From NCBI RefSeq assembly GCF_902806455.1, contig NZ_CADCWQ010000001.1, forward strand, positions 1,178,001-1,242,000: a stretch of 64,000 nucleotides of DNA, in the 5' to 3' direction. The translations under genes were made by a program, and so were the position numbers. The stretch's first letter is position 1. Every line of letters begins with the position of its first letter. This document shows positions 26,358-35,985 of the stretch, piece by piece. Origin of the DNA: Virgibacillus doumboii. GTDB taxonomy: Bacteria; Bacillota; Bacilli; Bacillales; Amphibacillaceae. Under the pieces are notes generated by a model. It saw only the letters and a program-made list of their open reading frames with translations. It was not told the origin of the DNA and searched no databases.

Positions 26358-27290
26358 CTAGAAAAAATTACCGATCAGTAATGAAATGCCGAGTAAAAAT
26401 CCATAAAATGTATTTGTTTTACCGGTAGCGACCATTGCCGGAAGCATTTCAATCGGCTTTGATTTTCCACGAAACTTTTTGATAACCTCAGCTGCTTTGA
26501 ATACACTTAAGAATGTAATGACAGACCAAATTGTAAGCATGCCGGCAATAATGAAAGATGCTGTTAATCCAAATGCAATAATAAATAAGAAAGCAAGCAA
26601 CCGGACGGCATTTTTTCTACCCAGAAGAATTGCGATGGTTTTACGCCCGTTTTCTTTATCCCCGTCCAAATCCCTTATATTATTAGACATCATGATTGCA
26701 CCGATAAAAATAGCTATGGGAATTGAAATCCAGATAACAGAGCTTGTAATACTTAATGTTTGGATATAATAACTGATACCGATGATTACCGTGCCCATTA
26801 AAAAACCTGAACAGATTTCACCCAAAGGTGTATATGCGATTGGGACGGGGCCGCCAGTATATAAGTAACCAAAAAGCATGCAGACTAACCCGATAACAGC
26901 AATCCACCAGCTTGATTCGATACAAATATAAACACCAAGCAAAATAGCAATGCCGAAAAATACCAATGCCAGTCGCAGCACGGTTTTTGGTGAAATACCG
27001 TCACGCACAATAGTTCCTCCGATACCAACCGATTCCTCATTATCCAATCCGCGTACAAAGTCATAATACTCATTAAACATATTTGTAGCGGCTTGAATTA
27101 ACATGGACGCGAGCAGCATTCCTAAAAACAGAAATATATTTATTCCACTATCATTGAGTGCCAGCATTGTTCCGACAAATACAGGAACAAAAGATGCTGT
27201 CAGGGTATGCGGCCGCAATAGACGCCACCATATATGAAAACCACTTTGCTCATTAAGGGTCTGTTTTATTGATTGATTTGTAGAAGGCAT
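26358..27290 (-). CDS. menA: 1,4-dihydroxy-2-naphthoate polyprenyltransferase MenA
   Basis: This 310-residue UbiA-superfamily membrane enzyme has eight or nine hydrophobic spans. The two Asp-rich motifs bind Mg-prenyl diphosphate: NMFNEYYDFVRGLDNEES and NNIRDLDGDKENGRKTIAI. GTIVRDGISPKTV is typical of MenA. It transfers the polyprenyl chain to DHNA, producing demethylmenaquinone. The gene lies divergent to menF, and the thioesterase follows it, so all the naphthoate late steps are clustered here. The B. subtilis menA is located apart from the men operon, so the linkage here differs in layout. The final UbiE/MenG methyltransferase is not in the window. Confidence 0.93.
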   Translation of the reverse strand: MPSTNQSIKQTLNEQSGFHIWWRLLRPHTLTASFVPVFVGTMLALNDSGINIFLFLGMLLASMLIQAATNMFNEYYDFVRGLDNEESVGIGGTIVRDGISPKTVLRLALVFFGIAILLGVYICIESSWWIAVIGLVCMLFGYLYTGGPVPIAYTPLGEICSGFLMGTVIIGISYYIQTLSITSSVIWISIPIAIFIGAIMMSNNIRDLDGDKENGRKTIAILLGRKNAVRLLAFLFIIAFGLTASFIIAGMLTIWSVITFLSVFKAAEVIKKFRGKSKPIEMLPAMVATGKTNTFYGFLLGISLLIGNFF

Positions 27291-27392
27291 TGACGTTCTC
27301 TCCCTATTTATATATCAATATAATTTTAGGCAATTCGACAGGGGGTGTCAATTGGTAAAATTCATTAAATCGACATAGTTAAAAGTGATTCC

Positions 27393-27421
27393 TTGAGAAA
27401 CCGGTCAAAAGAGAATAAAAT
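27393..27421 (+). promoter_or_regulatory. Probable menF operon promoter
   Basis: TTGAGA (27393-27398) and TAAAAT (27416-27421) are separated by 17 nt, 48 nt before the menF ATG. Confidence 0.55.
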
Positions 27422-27469
27422 AGATGTGGTACTTTGTGATTTGGTGTAAGTTACGGAGGTTTATTAAAG

Positions 27470-28861
27470 ATGATTGAAATCAAAGAAGAACTGCTTGAGT
27501 CGCTGCTTGATGATGCGATTAGCCAAGCAAAACTGACTAATAAAACGAAACTGATCAGTATAACAAAAAAGATAAAAAAATTAGAACCGCTTCATTTTTT
27601 TGAATCAGCAAAGGATCTGTCGATGGATCGCACTTTTTGGACAAACACATCCGAGACGTTTTATCTTGTCGGTGCAGGAAGTGCATGTCACATAAGTGCC
27701 GGCGATGATCGTTTTCAAGAGACAGAGAGGCAATGGAAAAAATTGCATGAAGCAGCAATTATTCACAACCCGTATAAGTTTCCTGGGACAGGCCTGCTGG
27801 CAATGGGCGGTATGTCATTTGATCCAAGCATTCGCAAATCAGATCTATGGAATAAATTTGAGCCTAGTTCGTTCACGATTCCGAAGTTTATGTTAACCAT
27901 TAATCGTGAAGGTTATTTTTTAACTACAAATGTACAGGTGAATCAGCATGACCATCCGGTTCAAATTGCTGATGGAATTAAAAAACATGAGGAAATACTG
28001 CTATCAAATTCAAACAATCCGTCAAAAGGAGCGCGAATCCATTCGCGTCAAGAGATTGCGCCGGAGCAATGGAAGGATACAGTTGTACGTGCCACTGAAG
28101 AGATAAAACAAAATGAAGCTGATAAAATAGTCCTTGCACGGGAAATGCGGCTTAAATTCACGGATGATGCAACAGTTTCCACCATATTAAATAAGCTTAT
28201 ATCCACACAGGCTAACAGTTATGTTTTTGCATTCGAAAGGGATGGTGATTGTTTTGTTGGCGCTTCGCCGGAACGATTGGTAAAACTGAAAAATAAACAG
28301 CTGCTCTCCACTTGTCTTGCTGGGACGGCACCAAGAGGGGTATCGATAGAGGAAGATAAACAAATTGCAGATACACTGCTTCATGATGAAAAAAACCGCA
28401 GTGAACATGAGTTTGTAGTCAAAATGATTAAGTCTGCAATGGAACGATATTGCAAAGATATTGAAATACCTGGTGAACCGATTATTTATCCGTTAAAAAA
28501 TTTACAGCATTTGTATACGCCGGTTACGGCCACTTTAAAATCAGGATACAGCATTTTTGATATTATCGAACAACTTCACCCAACCCCGGCACTGGGTGGT
28601 GTACCGCGTGAAAAATCACTTGCCTTTATTCGTGAACATGAACGATTGGACCGCGGCTGGTATGGTGCACCGATTGGCTGGCTGGACAGCAATCAACATG
28701 GTGAGTTTGCTGTTGCCATTCGCTCGGGTCTTATCCAGGGTGACGAAGCTTCATTATTTGCAGGATGTGGAGTTGTGAGAGATTCAGATCCGGAAGCTGA
28801 GTACGAAGAAACGAATATTAAATTTTTACCGATGCTGTCCGTGCTGGGAGGCTACCAATGA
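27470..28861 (+). CDS. menF: Isochorismate synthase MenF
   Basis: This 463-residue chorismate-utilising enzyme converts chorismate to isochorismate, the first committed step to menaquinone. C-terminal signatures are ADKIVLAREMRL, FVGASPERLVKL, CLAGTAPRG, EHEFVVKMIKSAM, PTPALGGVPRE and WYGAPIGWLD, ending in AGCGVVRDSDPEAEYEET. The N-terminal third is less conserved, as usual. ACGGAGG precedes the ATG. Its stop overlaps the menD start (ATGA), so the genes are translationally coupled. An isochorismate synthase for a siderophore (DhbC-like) is excluded by the menD linkage. Confidence 0.95.
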   Translation: MIEIKEELLESLLDDAISQAKLTNKTKLISITKKIKKLEPLHFFESAKDLSMDRTFWTNTSETFYLVGAGSACHISAGDDRFQETERQWKKLHEAAIIHNPYKFPGTGLLAMGGMSFDPSIRKSDLWNKFEPSSFTIPKFMLTINREGYFLTTNVQVNQHDHPVQIADGIKKHEEILLSNSNNPSKGARIHSRQEIAPEQWKDTVVRATEEIKQNEADKIVLAREMRLKFTDDATVSTILNKLISTQANSYVFAFERDGDCFVGASPERLVKLKNKQLLSTCLAGTAPRGVSIEEDKQIADTLLHDEKNRSEHEFVVKMIKSAMERYCKDIEIPGEPIIYPLKNLQHLYTPVTATLKSGYSIFDIIEQLHPTPALGGVPREKSLAFIREHERLDRGWYGAPIGWLDSNQHGEFAVAIRSGLIQGDEASLFAGCGVVRDSDPEAEYEETNIKFLPMLSVLGGYQ

Positions 28862-30597
28862 ATTATACAGAAACATTGACGAGGTATACGGCGAATTTTG
28901 TTGATGAGCTTTCCAAAAGTGGGATAACCAATGCAGTTATCTCACCCGGCTCCAGATCAACTCCACTTGCTATGACGTTGACCGAACATCCCGACATCAA
29001 TCAGTGGGTCGTTATTGATGAACGCTCTGCAGCATTCTTTGCTTTAGGGCTGGCCAAAAAAACAAAACGCCCCGTAGCTATCATTTGTACTTCAGGTACT
29101 GCTGCTGCTAATTATTTCCCAGCGATTGTGGAAGCTCATTACAGCAGGGTACCATTAATTGTTTTGACTGCCGATCGCCCCCATGAATTACGTGATGTTG
29201 GGGCACCACAGGCTATTGAGCAGATTAAACTCTATGGTGACTATGTAAAATGGTTTCAGGAGATGGCTTTGCCTGAGGCTGACTTCAGTATGCTTGAATA
29301 TGCCAGAAGCAAAGCATCCCGGGCAGTTAACACCGCTCAAGAAGGGAATGCAGGCCCGGTGCATTTAAACTTTCCGTTACGCGAGCCGTTAATTCCGGAT
29401 TTCACGCTCGAAAATTTGTGGAGTCAAAAGGATGTTCAAGCATATTACCCTGCCAATACCGGGAAACGCAGGCTGTCTAATGAACAGATCAACCAGCTCC
29501 GTGAAAAATTACAATCTTATCAAAAAGGTTTGATTGTCTGCGGGCCACATATGGAAAGTAATATCGCGGACTCCGTAGTAAAGCTTGCGGCAGAATGGGG
29601 ATTACCTGTTCTGGCAGATCCGTTATCCCAGGTCAGGTCCGGAAAGCATCAAAAAGACAATGTGATTGAAGGCTATGATGCGATTTTACGAAATGAAGCA
29701 ATACGAGAACAGCTGAAACCGGATTATATCATCCGGTTTGGGGCAATGCCGGTATCCAAACCGTATCTTTTTTACGTGAAAGAACACCGTGATACAAAAC
29801 AGTTTATCGTTGAAACGGAAGCGGGATATCGTGAACCTGCCGGAAACAGAACAGAATTTATTTATGCTGATCCAGTTGTGCTGTGTAATGATCTGGTCGA
29901 TTCCAGTGATGTTACTTCAAATGCTAATTGGTTGGAGACTTGGCAAACGATGAATCAAGTTGCAAAAAAACTTCTGTTGGAAAACGAAGATACACAGTTA
30001 CTTACAGAAGGAAATGCTGTTCGAAACTTGATGGAGGTTATTCCGGATAAGAGCAGCGTCTATGTTGGGAACAGTATGTCTGTCCGTGATCTGGATACGT
30101 TTTTCATGACTACACCCAAGACAGTTGAAATTTTGGCAAACCGTGGTGCAAACGGGATCGATGGAATGGTTTCAAGCGGAGCAGGTGCAGCGGCATCGGG
30201 TGACCCTGTTACATTGCTGCTTGGGGATTTGTCGTTTTTTCATGATTCAAACGGGATGCTCGCAGCAAAACATTACAACCTGAATCTGACAGTTCTTCTG
30301 ATTAATAATAATGGTGGCGGTATCTTCTCGTTTTTGCCTCATGTAAACCATGAAAAACATTTTGAGGCATTATTTGGAACACCGCTGGATATCGATTTTC
30401 AGCAAATGGTTGAAATGTATGGTGGCAGCTACATAAATGTTCATACCGAACCTGAATTAAAAGATGCACTTTATAGCAGTTATCAGAGTCAGGGATTAAC
30501 TGTTATTGAAGTCAAGACCGAACGGACAGCAAATATGGAATGGCATCGCAATAAATGGCAAAATATTGCAAATGAACTGCTGAACGATAAGGAATGA
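28858..30597 (+). CDS. menD: SEPHCHC synthase MenD
   Basis: This 579-residue thiamine-diphosphate enzyme joins 2-oxoglutarate-derived succinic semialdehyde to isochorismate. It opens with ISPGSRSTPLAMTL, typical of MenD, and has ThDP-domain motifs DERSAAFFALGLAK (with the cofactor Glu), ADRPHELRDVGAPQAIEQ, SSGAGAAASGDPVTLLLGDL (GDL of the ThDP/Mg site) and NNNGGGIFSFLP. GGAGG lies ahead of its ATG inside menF. menH starts 5 nt after its stop. Length and motifs are standard. Confidence 0.96.
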   Translation: MNYTETLTRYTANFVDELSKSGITNAVISPGSRSTPLAMTLTEHPDINQWVVIDERSAAFFALGLAKKTKRPVAIICTSGTAAANYFPAIVEAHYSRVPLIVLTADRPHELRDVGAPQAIEQIKLYGDYVKWFQEMALPEADFSMLEYARSKASRAVNTAQEGNAGPVHLNFPLREPLIPDFTLENLWSQKDVQAYYPANTGKRRLSNEQINQLREKLQSYQKGLIVCGPHMESNIADSVVKLAAEWGLPVLADPLSQVRSGKHQKDNVIEGYDAILRNEAIREQLKPDYIIRFGAMPVSKPYLFYVKEHRDTKQFIVETEAGYREPAGNRTEFIYADPVVLCNDLVDSSDVTSNANWLETWQTMNQVAKKLLLENEDTQLLTEGNAVRNLMEVIPDKSSVYVGNSMSVRDLDTFFMTTPKTVEILANRGANGIDGMVSSGAGAAASGDPVTLLLGDLSFFHDSNGMLAAKHYNLNLTVLLINNNGGGIFSFLPHVNHEKHFEALFGTPLDIDFQQMVEMYGGSYINVHTEPELKDALYSSYQSQGLTVIEVKTERTANMEWHRNKWQNIANELLNDKE

Positions 30598-30601
30598 TCC
30601 C

Positions 30602-31402
30602 ATGTATTTCACAATAAATGATTCAAAATACTGGTATGAAGTAAACGGGGAAGGTGAACCAGTCCTTCTTTTACATGGATTTACCGGTACGACGGCCACA
30701 TGGTCTTCTTTTGTTGAAGACTGGGCGAAAAAATATAAAGTTATCATGGTTGATCTTCCGGGACATGGAAAAACGGATGCATTTGCTCCTTGGTCTATGG
30801 ATGTCTTTTGCGCAGATTTGGTTTCGTTTTTGAATCATTTGCAACTGGAGAAAGTACATCTTGTCGGGTATTCGTTAGGTGGTAGGACGGCTCTATCTTT
30901 TACTGTATTTTACCCGGAGCGGGTTAAGTCACTAATACTGGAGAGTGCGTCACCAGGTTTAGAACTTGCAAGTGAACGGGAAAATCGTATTCATAACGAT
31001 GAACAGCTTGCACAGCGGATTGAACAGGATGGGATGGAGTCGTTCGTGGATTACTGGGAAATGATTCCCTTGTTCCGGACACAGGATAAACTATCATCCG
31101 AAATGAAAAGAAAGATTCGGGACGAACGGTTATCGCAATCGGCCAAAGGTCTCGCTCAGTCATTAAGGTTTATGGGAACAGGTTCACAGCCTTCCTGGTG
31201 GGATAGACTAAAGGATTTAACGGTACCTGTTTTACTGCTTGCAGGCGAACTCGATGACAAATTTATTGGTATTAATAAAAAGATGTTTTACCGCATGCCT
31301 TCAGCCGATTTGACAATAGTTGAGGATAGTGGACATGCAATTCATGTGGAACAGCCACGAATTTTTGGTAAAATAGTAAATGGGTTTTTTACGAACCATT
31401 AA
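30602..31402 (+). CDS. menH: SHCHC synthase MenH (alpha/beta hydrolase)
   Basis: This 266-residue alpha/beta-hydrolase has the nucleophile elbow VGYSLGGRTAL (Ser91), the oxyanion-region LLLHGFTGTT, an acidic residue in LLAGELDDKF and the catalytic His in DSGHAIHVEQP. MenH eliminates pyruvate from SEPHCHC to give SHCHC. Its position between menD and menB fixes the assignment, because the fold itself is generic. The start codon follows the menD stop by 5 nt; AAGGAATGA at the end of menD could serve as ribosome site. MenC, the next enzyme (o-succinylbenzoate synthase), is not in the cluster. Confidence 0.9.
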   Translation: MYFTINDSKYWYEVNGEGEPVLLLHGFTGTTATWSSFVEDWAKKYKVIMVDLPGHGKTDAFAPWSMDVFCADLVSFLNHLQLEKVHLVGYSLGGRTALSFTVFYPERVKSLILESASPGLELASERENRIHNDEQLAQRIEQDGMESFVDYWEMIPLFRTQDKLSSEMKRKIRDERLSQSAKGLAQSLRFMGTGSQPSWWDRLKDLTVPVLLLAGELDDKFIGINKKMFYRMPSADLTIVEDSGHAIHVEQPRIFGKIVNGFFTNH

Positions 31403-31437
31403 AAAAAGCTACATAATGAAATTAAAGGAGGATAACA

Positions 31438-32256
31438 ATGACTGTACAATGGGAAGAAGCTAAGAAGTATGAGGAGATTATATACGAAAAGTATGATGGG
31501 ATTGCAAAAGTAACGATGAACCGTCCACAGGTTCACAATGCGTTTACACCGCTGACCGTACAGGAAATGATTGATGCTTTCTCAGATGCACGTGATGATT
31601 CATCAATCGGTGTAATTATACTTGCAGGAGCTGGTGACAAAGCATTCTGTTCAGGTGGAGACCAGTCAGTAAGAGGACATGGTGGATATGTCGGGGATGA
31701 CCATGTGCCACGCTTAAATGTACTTGACCTGCAACGTTTGATTCGTACAATTCCTAAACCTGTTATCGCTATGGTATCCGGATATGCCATTGGCGGAGGA
31801 CATGTTTTACACGTTGTATGTGACCTGACAATTGCAGCAGACAATGCCATTTTTGGTCAGACAGGCCCGAAAGTGGGAAGCTTTGATGCCGGTTATGGTG
31901 CTGGCCTGCTTTCAAGAATGGTCGGTCATAAACGCGCCCGTGAAATTTGGTACCTGTGCCGTCAGTACAATGCTGATGAGGCATATGAGATGGGTATGGT
32001 TAACAAAGTGGTACCACTTGAGCAGTTGGAGGAAGAAACATTGCAATGGTCCAATGAAATGCTGGAAAAATCACCGACAGCACTCCGTTTCCTGAAAGCT
32101 TCCATTAATGCGGATGTTGACGGCTGGGCTGGTCTTCAGCAAATGGGCGGCGACGCAACACTTCTGTACTATACGACCGATGAGGCAAAAGAAGGCCGTG
32201 ACGCATTCAAAGAGAAAAGAAAACCGGACTTCAAGAAATTCCCGCGTTTTCCGTGA
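31438..32256 (+). CDS. menB: 1,4-dihydroxy-2-naphthoyl-CoA synthase MenB
   Basis: This 272-residue crotonase-fold enzyme closes the second ring of the naphthoate. Diagnostic segments are [54 protein letters not shown] and [19 protein letters not shown]. The C-terminus [12 protein letters not shown] is typical of MenB. AAAGGAGG lies before the ATG. A strong terminator stands between it and menE, so menE may be expressed at a lower level or from its own start. Length is that of the family. Confidence 0.97.
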   Translation: MTVQWEEAKKYEEIIYEKYDGIAKVTMNRPQVHNAFTPLTVQEMIDAFSDARDDSSIGVIILAGAGDKAFCSGGDQSVRGHGGYVGDDHVPRLNVLDLQRLIRTIPKPVIAMVSGYAIGGGHVLHVVCDLTIAADNAIFGQTGPKVGSFDAGYGAGLLSRMVGHKRAREIWYLCRQYNADEAYEMGMVNKVVPLEQLEEETLQWSNEMLEKSPTALRFLKASINADVDGWAGLQQMGGDATLLYYTTDEAKEGRDAFKEKRKPDFKKFPRFP

Positions 32257-32274
32257 TCAAATAATAATTTTTTA

Positions 32275-32311
32275 CGAAAAACCTTTGCTGCTGACAGGCA
32301 AAGGTTTTTCA
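32275..32311 (+). terminator. Terminator between menB and menE
   Basis: AAAAACCTTTGC (32277-32288) pairs perfectly with GCAAAGGTTTTT (32298-32309), followed by a T run. It sits inside the men cluster. Confidence 0.9.
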
Positions 32312-32336
32312 TTTAAATACGGAAGGAGACCTTACC

Positions 32337-33782
32337 ATGGCTGAGACCATACCCCATTGGCTGTCAAAACAAGCCGAACTGGCACCTGATAAAACTGCAA
32401 TAGAACTTGAAAATGAAACAACAATAACTTTTTTTGAATTGAAAAAGAAAAGTCAGCAATTTGCAAAAAAATTATCCCGATTGGACATCACGCAGGATTC
32501 ACGTGTTGGGATTCTATCTGCAAATCACGTTGATATGGTTATTGCAATTCATGCGCTAAGCTATCTTGGAGCCGTTGTGGTAATGCTTAATACACGTTTA
32601 ACGGATAAAGAACTGGATTATCAGATTAATGATGCCGGCGTTTCACTTGTCCTGGCGCAAAATACTGATCGAAATCTTGACGTTACGATACAACGCTTTT
32701 CAGAGGTATGGAAACTTGATGAGCAGCCAGCTGAACTGCGGACAGAAATTAATTTGGATAAGCTGTTTACGATTATCTATACTTCAGGAACTACCGGTTT
32801 CCCGAAAGGTGTTATGCACACATATGGTAATCATTGGTGGAGTGCAGTAGGATCAATGCTGAACCTGGGACTGAACAGTGATGATAAATGGATGGCGGCC
32901 TTGCCAATCTTCCATGTAGGGGGTCTGTCCATTTTTCTCCGTAGTATAATATACGGAATGCCGGTTTATTTAGTTGAAAAATATGACAAACAGATTATGC
33001 ATGAGGCAATTATGACGAAAAGCGTTACAATCGTATCTGTTGTTACAGTCATGTTAAATGACTTAATCAATCATCTGGGTAATAATCGTTACCCGGAATC
33101 GCTGAGGTGTATGTTACTTGGTGGTGGACCGGCACCAAAGTCAATGTTGGAAGATGCCAAAAAACGTAATATGCCTGTTTTTCAATCCTATGGCATGACG
33201 GAAACATCATCACAAATTGTAACACTGAGTCCTGATGATGCACTGAATAAAATTGGATCCTCGGGCAAACCATTATTTCCTGCACAATTCAAAATTGATG
33301 CCAATGAAGGTGAAATCGGTGAAATTTTTGTAAAAGGACCAATGGTTACAAAAGGTTATTTAAATAATGAAACTGCAACCAATAAAACGATTACGGATGG
33401 ATGGCTGGCAACCGGCGATTTGGGTTATCTTGACCATGAAGGATTTTTATACGTTGTGGATCGCCGGAAAGATTTAATCATATCAGGTGGCGAGAATATC
33501 TATCCAACTGAAATTGAAAGTGTTTTATCCGGTATGAAAGCAATTCATGAAGCAGGTGTTGTTGGGAAGAAAGATGCTAAATGGGGACATGTCCCTGTAG
33601 CTTTCATTGTTGCATCCGGGAAAATAACGGAAGAGGCTATATTCGAATATGCCGAAAAAAAACTTGCCCGTTATAAACTGCCAAAAGAAATTCACTTTGT
33701 TGAGAAGCTTCCTAGAAATGCATCGAACAAACTTGTAAGAAGTAAGCTGCAGCAGTATTTGAAAGACGATAATGTTAATTAA
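32337..33782 (+). CDS. menE: o-Succinylbenzoate-CoA ligase MenE
   Basis: This 481-residue ANL-family adenylating enzyme activates o-succinylbenzoate to its CoA ester, between MenC and MenB. Motifs are TIIYTSGTTGFPKGVMHTYG (phosphate loop), QSYGMTETSSQIVTLS, GWLATGDLGYLDHEGFLYVV and DRRKDLIISGGENIYPTEIE, ending with the catalytic lysine region PRNASNKLVRSKL. GGAAGGAG lies before the ATG. The men terminator lies 26 nt upstream of its start. After it comes an unrelated Fur-box-linked ATPase, not menC as in B. subtilis. Confidence 0.95.
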   Translation: MAETIPHWLSKQAELAPDKTAIELENETTITFFELKKKSQQFAKKLSRLDITQDSRVGILSANHVDMVIAIHALSYLGAVVVMLNTRLTDKELDYQINDAGVSLVLAQNTDRNLDVTIQRFSEVWKLDEQPAELRTEINLDKLFTIIYTSGTTGFPKGVMHTYGNHWWSAVGSMLNLGLNSDDKWMAALPIFHVGGLSIFLRSIIYGMPVYLVEKYDKQIMHEAIMTKSVTIVSVVTVMLNDLINHLGNNRYPESLRCMLLGGGPAPKSMLEDAKKRNMPVFQSYGMTETSSQIVTLSPDDALNKIGSSGKPLFPAQFKIDANEGEIGEIFVKGPMVTKGYLNNETATNKTITDGWLATGDLGYLDHEGFLYVVDRRKDLIISGGENIYPTEIESVLSGMKAIHEAGVVGKKDAKWGHVPVAFIVASGKITEEAIFEYAEKKLARYKLPKEIHFVEKLPRNASNKLVRSKLQQYLKDDNVN

Positions 33783-33855
33783 TTTTGCTTCTCATATATA
33801 TTATCGAATCTGAAAGCAAATAGGTGGCATGGAAAATAAATTTTTTGATTTTCAT

Positions 33856-33870
33856 TGAAAATGATTCTCA
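33856..33870. promoter_or_regulatory. Fur box
   Basis: TGAAAATGATTCTCA matches the 7-1-7 Fur consensus TGATAATNATTATCA at all but two positions. It lies 124 nt before the siderophore ATPase start, near a TTGACT (33877-33882) that could be its -35 box. Confidence 0.72.
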
Positions 33871-33993
33871 AAGTCATTGACTTCTATCCAAAAACCAAAT
33901 AAACTATAAATATAATGTTATTAGGATAAATGTGCATATACATAATGTATGTGTCGCTTAAGTGCAAGAATGTAAACGTAGGGAGAGATTCCG

Positions 33994-34824
33994 ATGCAAA
34001 CGTTAACAGCTAAGGATTTAACACTTGGCTACGGGGAAGATATAATCATTGATGATTTAAATATAACAATACCTAAAGGTGAAATCACTGTATTTATTGG
34101 TGGTAACGGATGCGGAAAATCCACATTGTTGCGTTCACTTGCACGTCTTTTGAAACCAAAAGGCGGTGACGTTGTACTGGATGGTGAGGATATTGCGAAA
34201 ATGGGCACGAAAGATGTAGCAAAAAAGCTTGCCATTTTACCGCAAAGTCCTGTAACACCGGAAGGATTGACAGTTAAGGAACTTGTTAAACAAGGCAGAC
34301 ATCCTTACCGCGGCTTTTTAAAACAATGGTCCAACGATGATGATAATGCTGTTAATAAAGCACTTGAAGCAACAAATATGATGGATCTTAAAGACCGATC
34401 AGTTGATTCATTATCCGGTGGCCAACGCCAGCGTGCATGGATTGCTATGACATTGGCACAGGAAACTGATACGATTTTATTGGATGAACCTACAACATAC
34501 TTAGATATGACCCATCAAATTGATGTGCTGGATTTACTGTTTGAACTAAATGAAAAAGACGGACGCACTGTTGTTATGGTCTTACATGATTTGAATCTTG
34601 CGTGCCGTTACGCCCACCATATTGTTGCAATAAGAGATAAAAAAGTCTTTGCTCAGGGTAAGCCTGAAGAGATTGTTACTTGTAATTTGGTTCATGAAGT
34701 TTTCCAAATGAAATGTGACGTAACGTTTGATCCGATGTTCGGGACTCCAATGTGCATACCACACGGCAGAGGGCGATGTATATTCGCCAGGGGAGCCGGT
34801 GCAGCACAATCGGCAGTGAATTAA
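33994..34824 (+). CDS. yusV: Iron-siderophore ABC transporter ATPase (FecE/FhuC type, YusV-like)
   Basis: This 276-residue ABC ATPase has Walker [10 protein letters not shown] (about 36-44), the signature LSGGQRQRA, Walker [13 protein letters not shown] and the H-loop [15 protein letters not shown]. It belongs to the FecE/FhuC group of iron-siderophore importers. No permease or binding-protein gene is adjacent; B. subtilis YusV is likewise an orphan ATPase serving several permeases. The upstream Fur box fits iron-controlled expression. The C-terminal Gly/Ala-rich tail ([17 protein letters not shown]) is unusual and may be a poorly conserved extension. Confidence 0.85.
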   Translation: MQTLTAKDLTLGYGEDIIIDDLNITIPKGEITVFIGGNGCGKSTLLRSLARLLKPKGGDVVLDGEDIAKMGTKDVAKKLAILPQSPVTPEGLTVKELVKQGRHPYRGFLKQWSNDDDNAVNKALEATNMMDLKDRSVDSLSGGQRQRAWIAMTLAQETDTILLDEPTTYLDMTHQIDVLDLLFELNEKDGRTVVMVLHDLNLACRYAHHIVAIRDKKVFAQGKPEEIVTCNLVHEVFQMKCDVTFDPMFGTPMCIPHGRGRCIFARGAGAAQSAVN

Positions 34825-34836
34825 ATATTTCAATCC

Positions 34837-34873
34837 AAACCTCATCAGTAATAACAGCTGATGGGGTTTTAAA
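34837..34873 (+). terminator. ATPase gene terminator
   Basis: AAACCTCATCAG pairs with CTGATGGGGTTT (one G-U) and is followed by a T-rich run. Confidence 0.85.
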
Positions 34874-34926
34874 ATTTCATACATGCATTCTCTATATTTA
34901 GGCAAATTACTAATAGGAGGTGCATT

Positions 34927-35247
34927 ATGGAGAAAAAGAAATATTATATAAATACGGGCAGTCTGGAAATATCGCAAATTAAATATGATAATAATGAAGA
35001 ATTTATAATTCATGCAACAGATGATGAGGTCCGTATTTTACGTGAGAAAATGAATAATATGCATGATGCTGATCTCGGAACTTTTCTGCGTTCACATGTT
35101 CCAATTGTCCCGTATCATAACGATACAGCAAATGATAACTATGACGACAGTATAACTGAAGCATATCGGATGATTTACGAATTAGGTGACGAGGATACAA
35201 AAGAACATATCGATAGTATAGGTGTTTTGTCAGACAGGCATCTGTAA
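34927..35247 (+). CDS. Unrecognised 106-residue acidic protein
   Basis: This soluble protein begins MEKKKYYINTGSLEISQIKY and has a mixed alpha/beta pattern with ATDDEVRILREKMNNMHDAD in the middle and an acidic helical C-terminal half. AGGAGG precedes the ATG, so it is probably expressed. I do not recognise a named family and see no signal peptide, span or metal motif. It lies between the siderophore ATPase terminator and a putative secreted protein. Similar small proteins occur next to ytkD in related Bacillaceae, by recollection rather than by search. Confidence 0.65.
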   Translation: MEKKKYYINTGSLEISQIKYDNNEEFIIHATDDEVRILREKMNNMHDADLGTFLRSHVPIVPYHNDTANDNYDDSITEAYRMIYELGDEDTKEHIDSIGVLSDRHL

Positions 35248-35385
35248 ACCATTAACACGGAATAAGATTAATCTCTTATTCCTATTTTTTATGCTAATTT
35301 TTTCCTTATTAAGTTTATGGATAATGGTTTAAAGGAATATTATAAACAGGATAAGCTTATACATAAATACTGGGAGGGAACAGCC

Positions 35386-35955
35386 ATGAAGAAAAATAAG
35401 CAACGGATGTATTTAACAGGTTCTATTGGATTAGCTATTATTTTACTATTATCGTTTATAATTCAGACAGGCGGATTACTGCACTCAGCATCGGCAGTTA
35501 ATTACAGTGAAATCCATAAAACTTCCAAAACCAGTAAAGTACAGGTAAAAACAATGAATACTGCTGCCAAAAATCAAATCTCACATGAGCAGATTGTTTC
35601 CCTTACTGAAGAATTTATGGATATCCTTGTACAGGATACGAACAACCAATACAAGGTTATTCATTTTGATACGAAGGAAGCGTTATTGAAAGAATTTGAG
35701 AGAGTTACTATAAGAAACGTAGCAGCAAAATATGTTGATTATTATTTTCAGGAAAAAAAGAACGGATTATTTATTCGTCCAACCGAAACACCGCCATGGT
35801 TTAATGCGGGAAATGATTATGATATGATAAAAGTGGAAGACAATGTTGTCAAAGTAGTTCAAAAGAATAAAACCGATTTATACGGAGCCTATACCGTGAA
35901 ATTTGAATTCACCTATGATAACCAATGGAAAATAACGAATATTGCATATGAATAA
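35386..35955 (+). CDS. Putative secreted or anchored protein, 189 aa
   Basis: An N-terminal basic stretch and one hydrophobic helix (IGLAIILLLSFIIQTGGLLH) end in a possible signal-peptidase site (SASA-V). The rest is soluble and would be extracellular. The C-terminal ~120 residues (ISHEQIVSLTEEFMDILVQD through KFEFTYDNQWKITNIAYE) have a pattern like NTF2-like domains of secreted Bacillaceae proteins; that is inference. I chose the ATG at 35386, with TGGGAGGGAA upstream, instead of a longer frame. The next gene, ytkD, starts about 30 nt after it, so they may share a transcript. No family name is certain. Confidence 0.7.
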   Translation: MKKNKQRMYLTGSIGLAIILLLSFIIQTGGLLHSASAVNYSEIHKTSKTSKVQVKTMNTAAKNQISHEQIVSLTEEFMDILVQDTNNQYKVIHFDTKEALLKEFERVTIRNVAAKYVDYYFQEKKNGLFIRPTETPPWFNAGNDYDMIKVEDNVVKVVQKNKTDLYGAYTVKFEFTYDNQWKITNIAYE

Positions 35956-35985
35956 CTCGACTTATTTATGAAAGCAGTTGAAATA

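Noticed and set aside
33877..33916. Complete sigma-A promoter for the siderophore ATPase
   Set aside because: TTGACT is present but the nearest TATAAA/TATAAT boxes are 22-28 nt away, outside the normal spacing.
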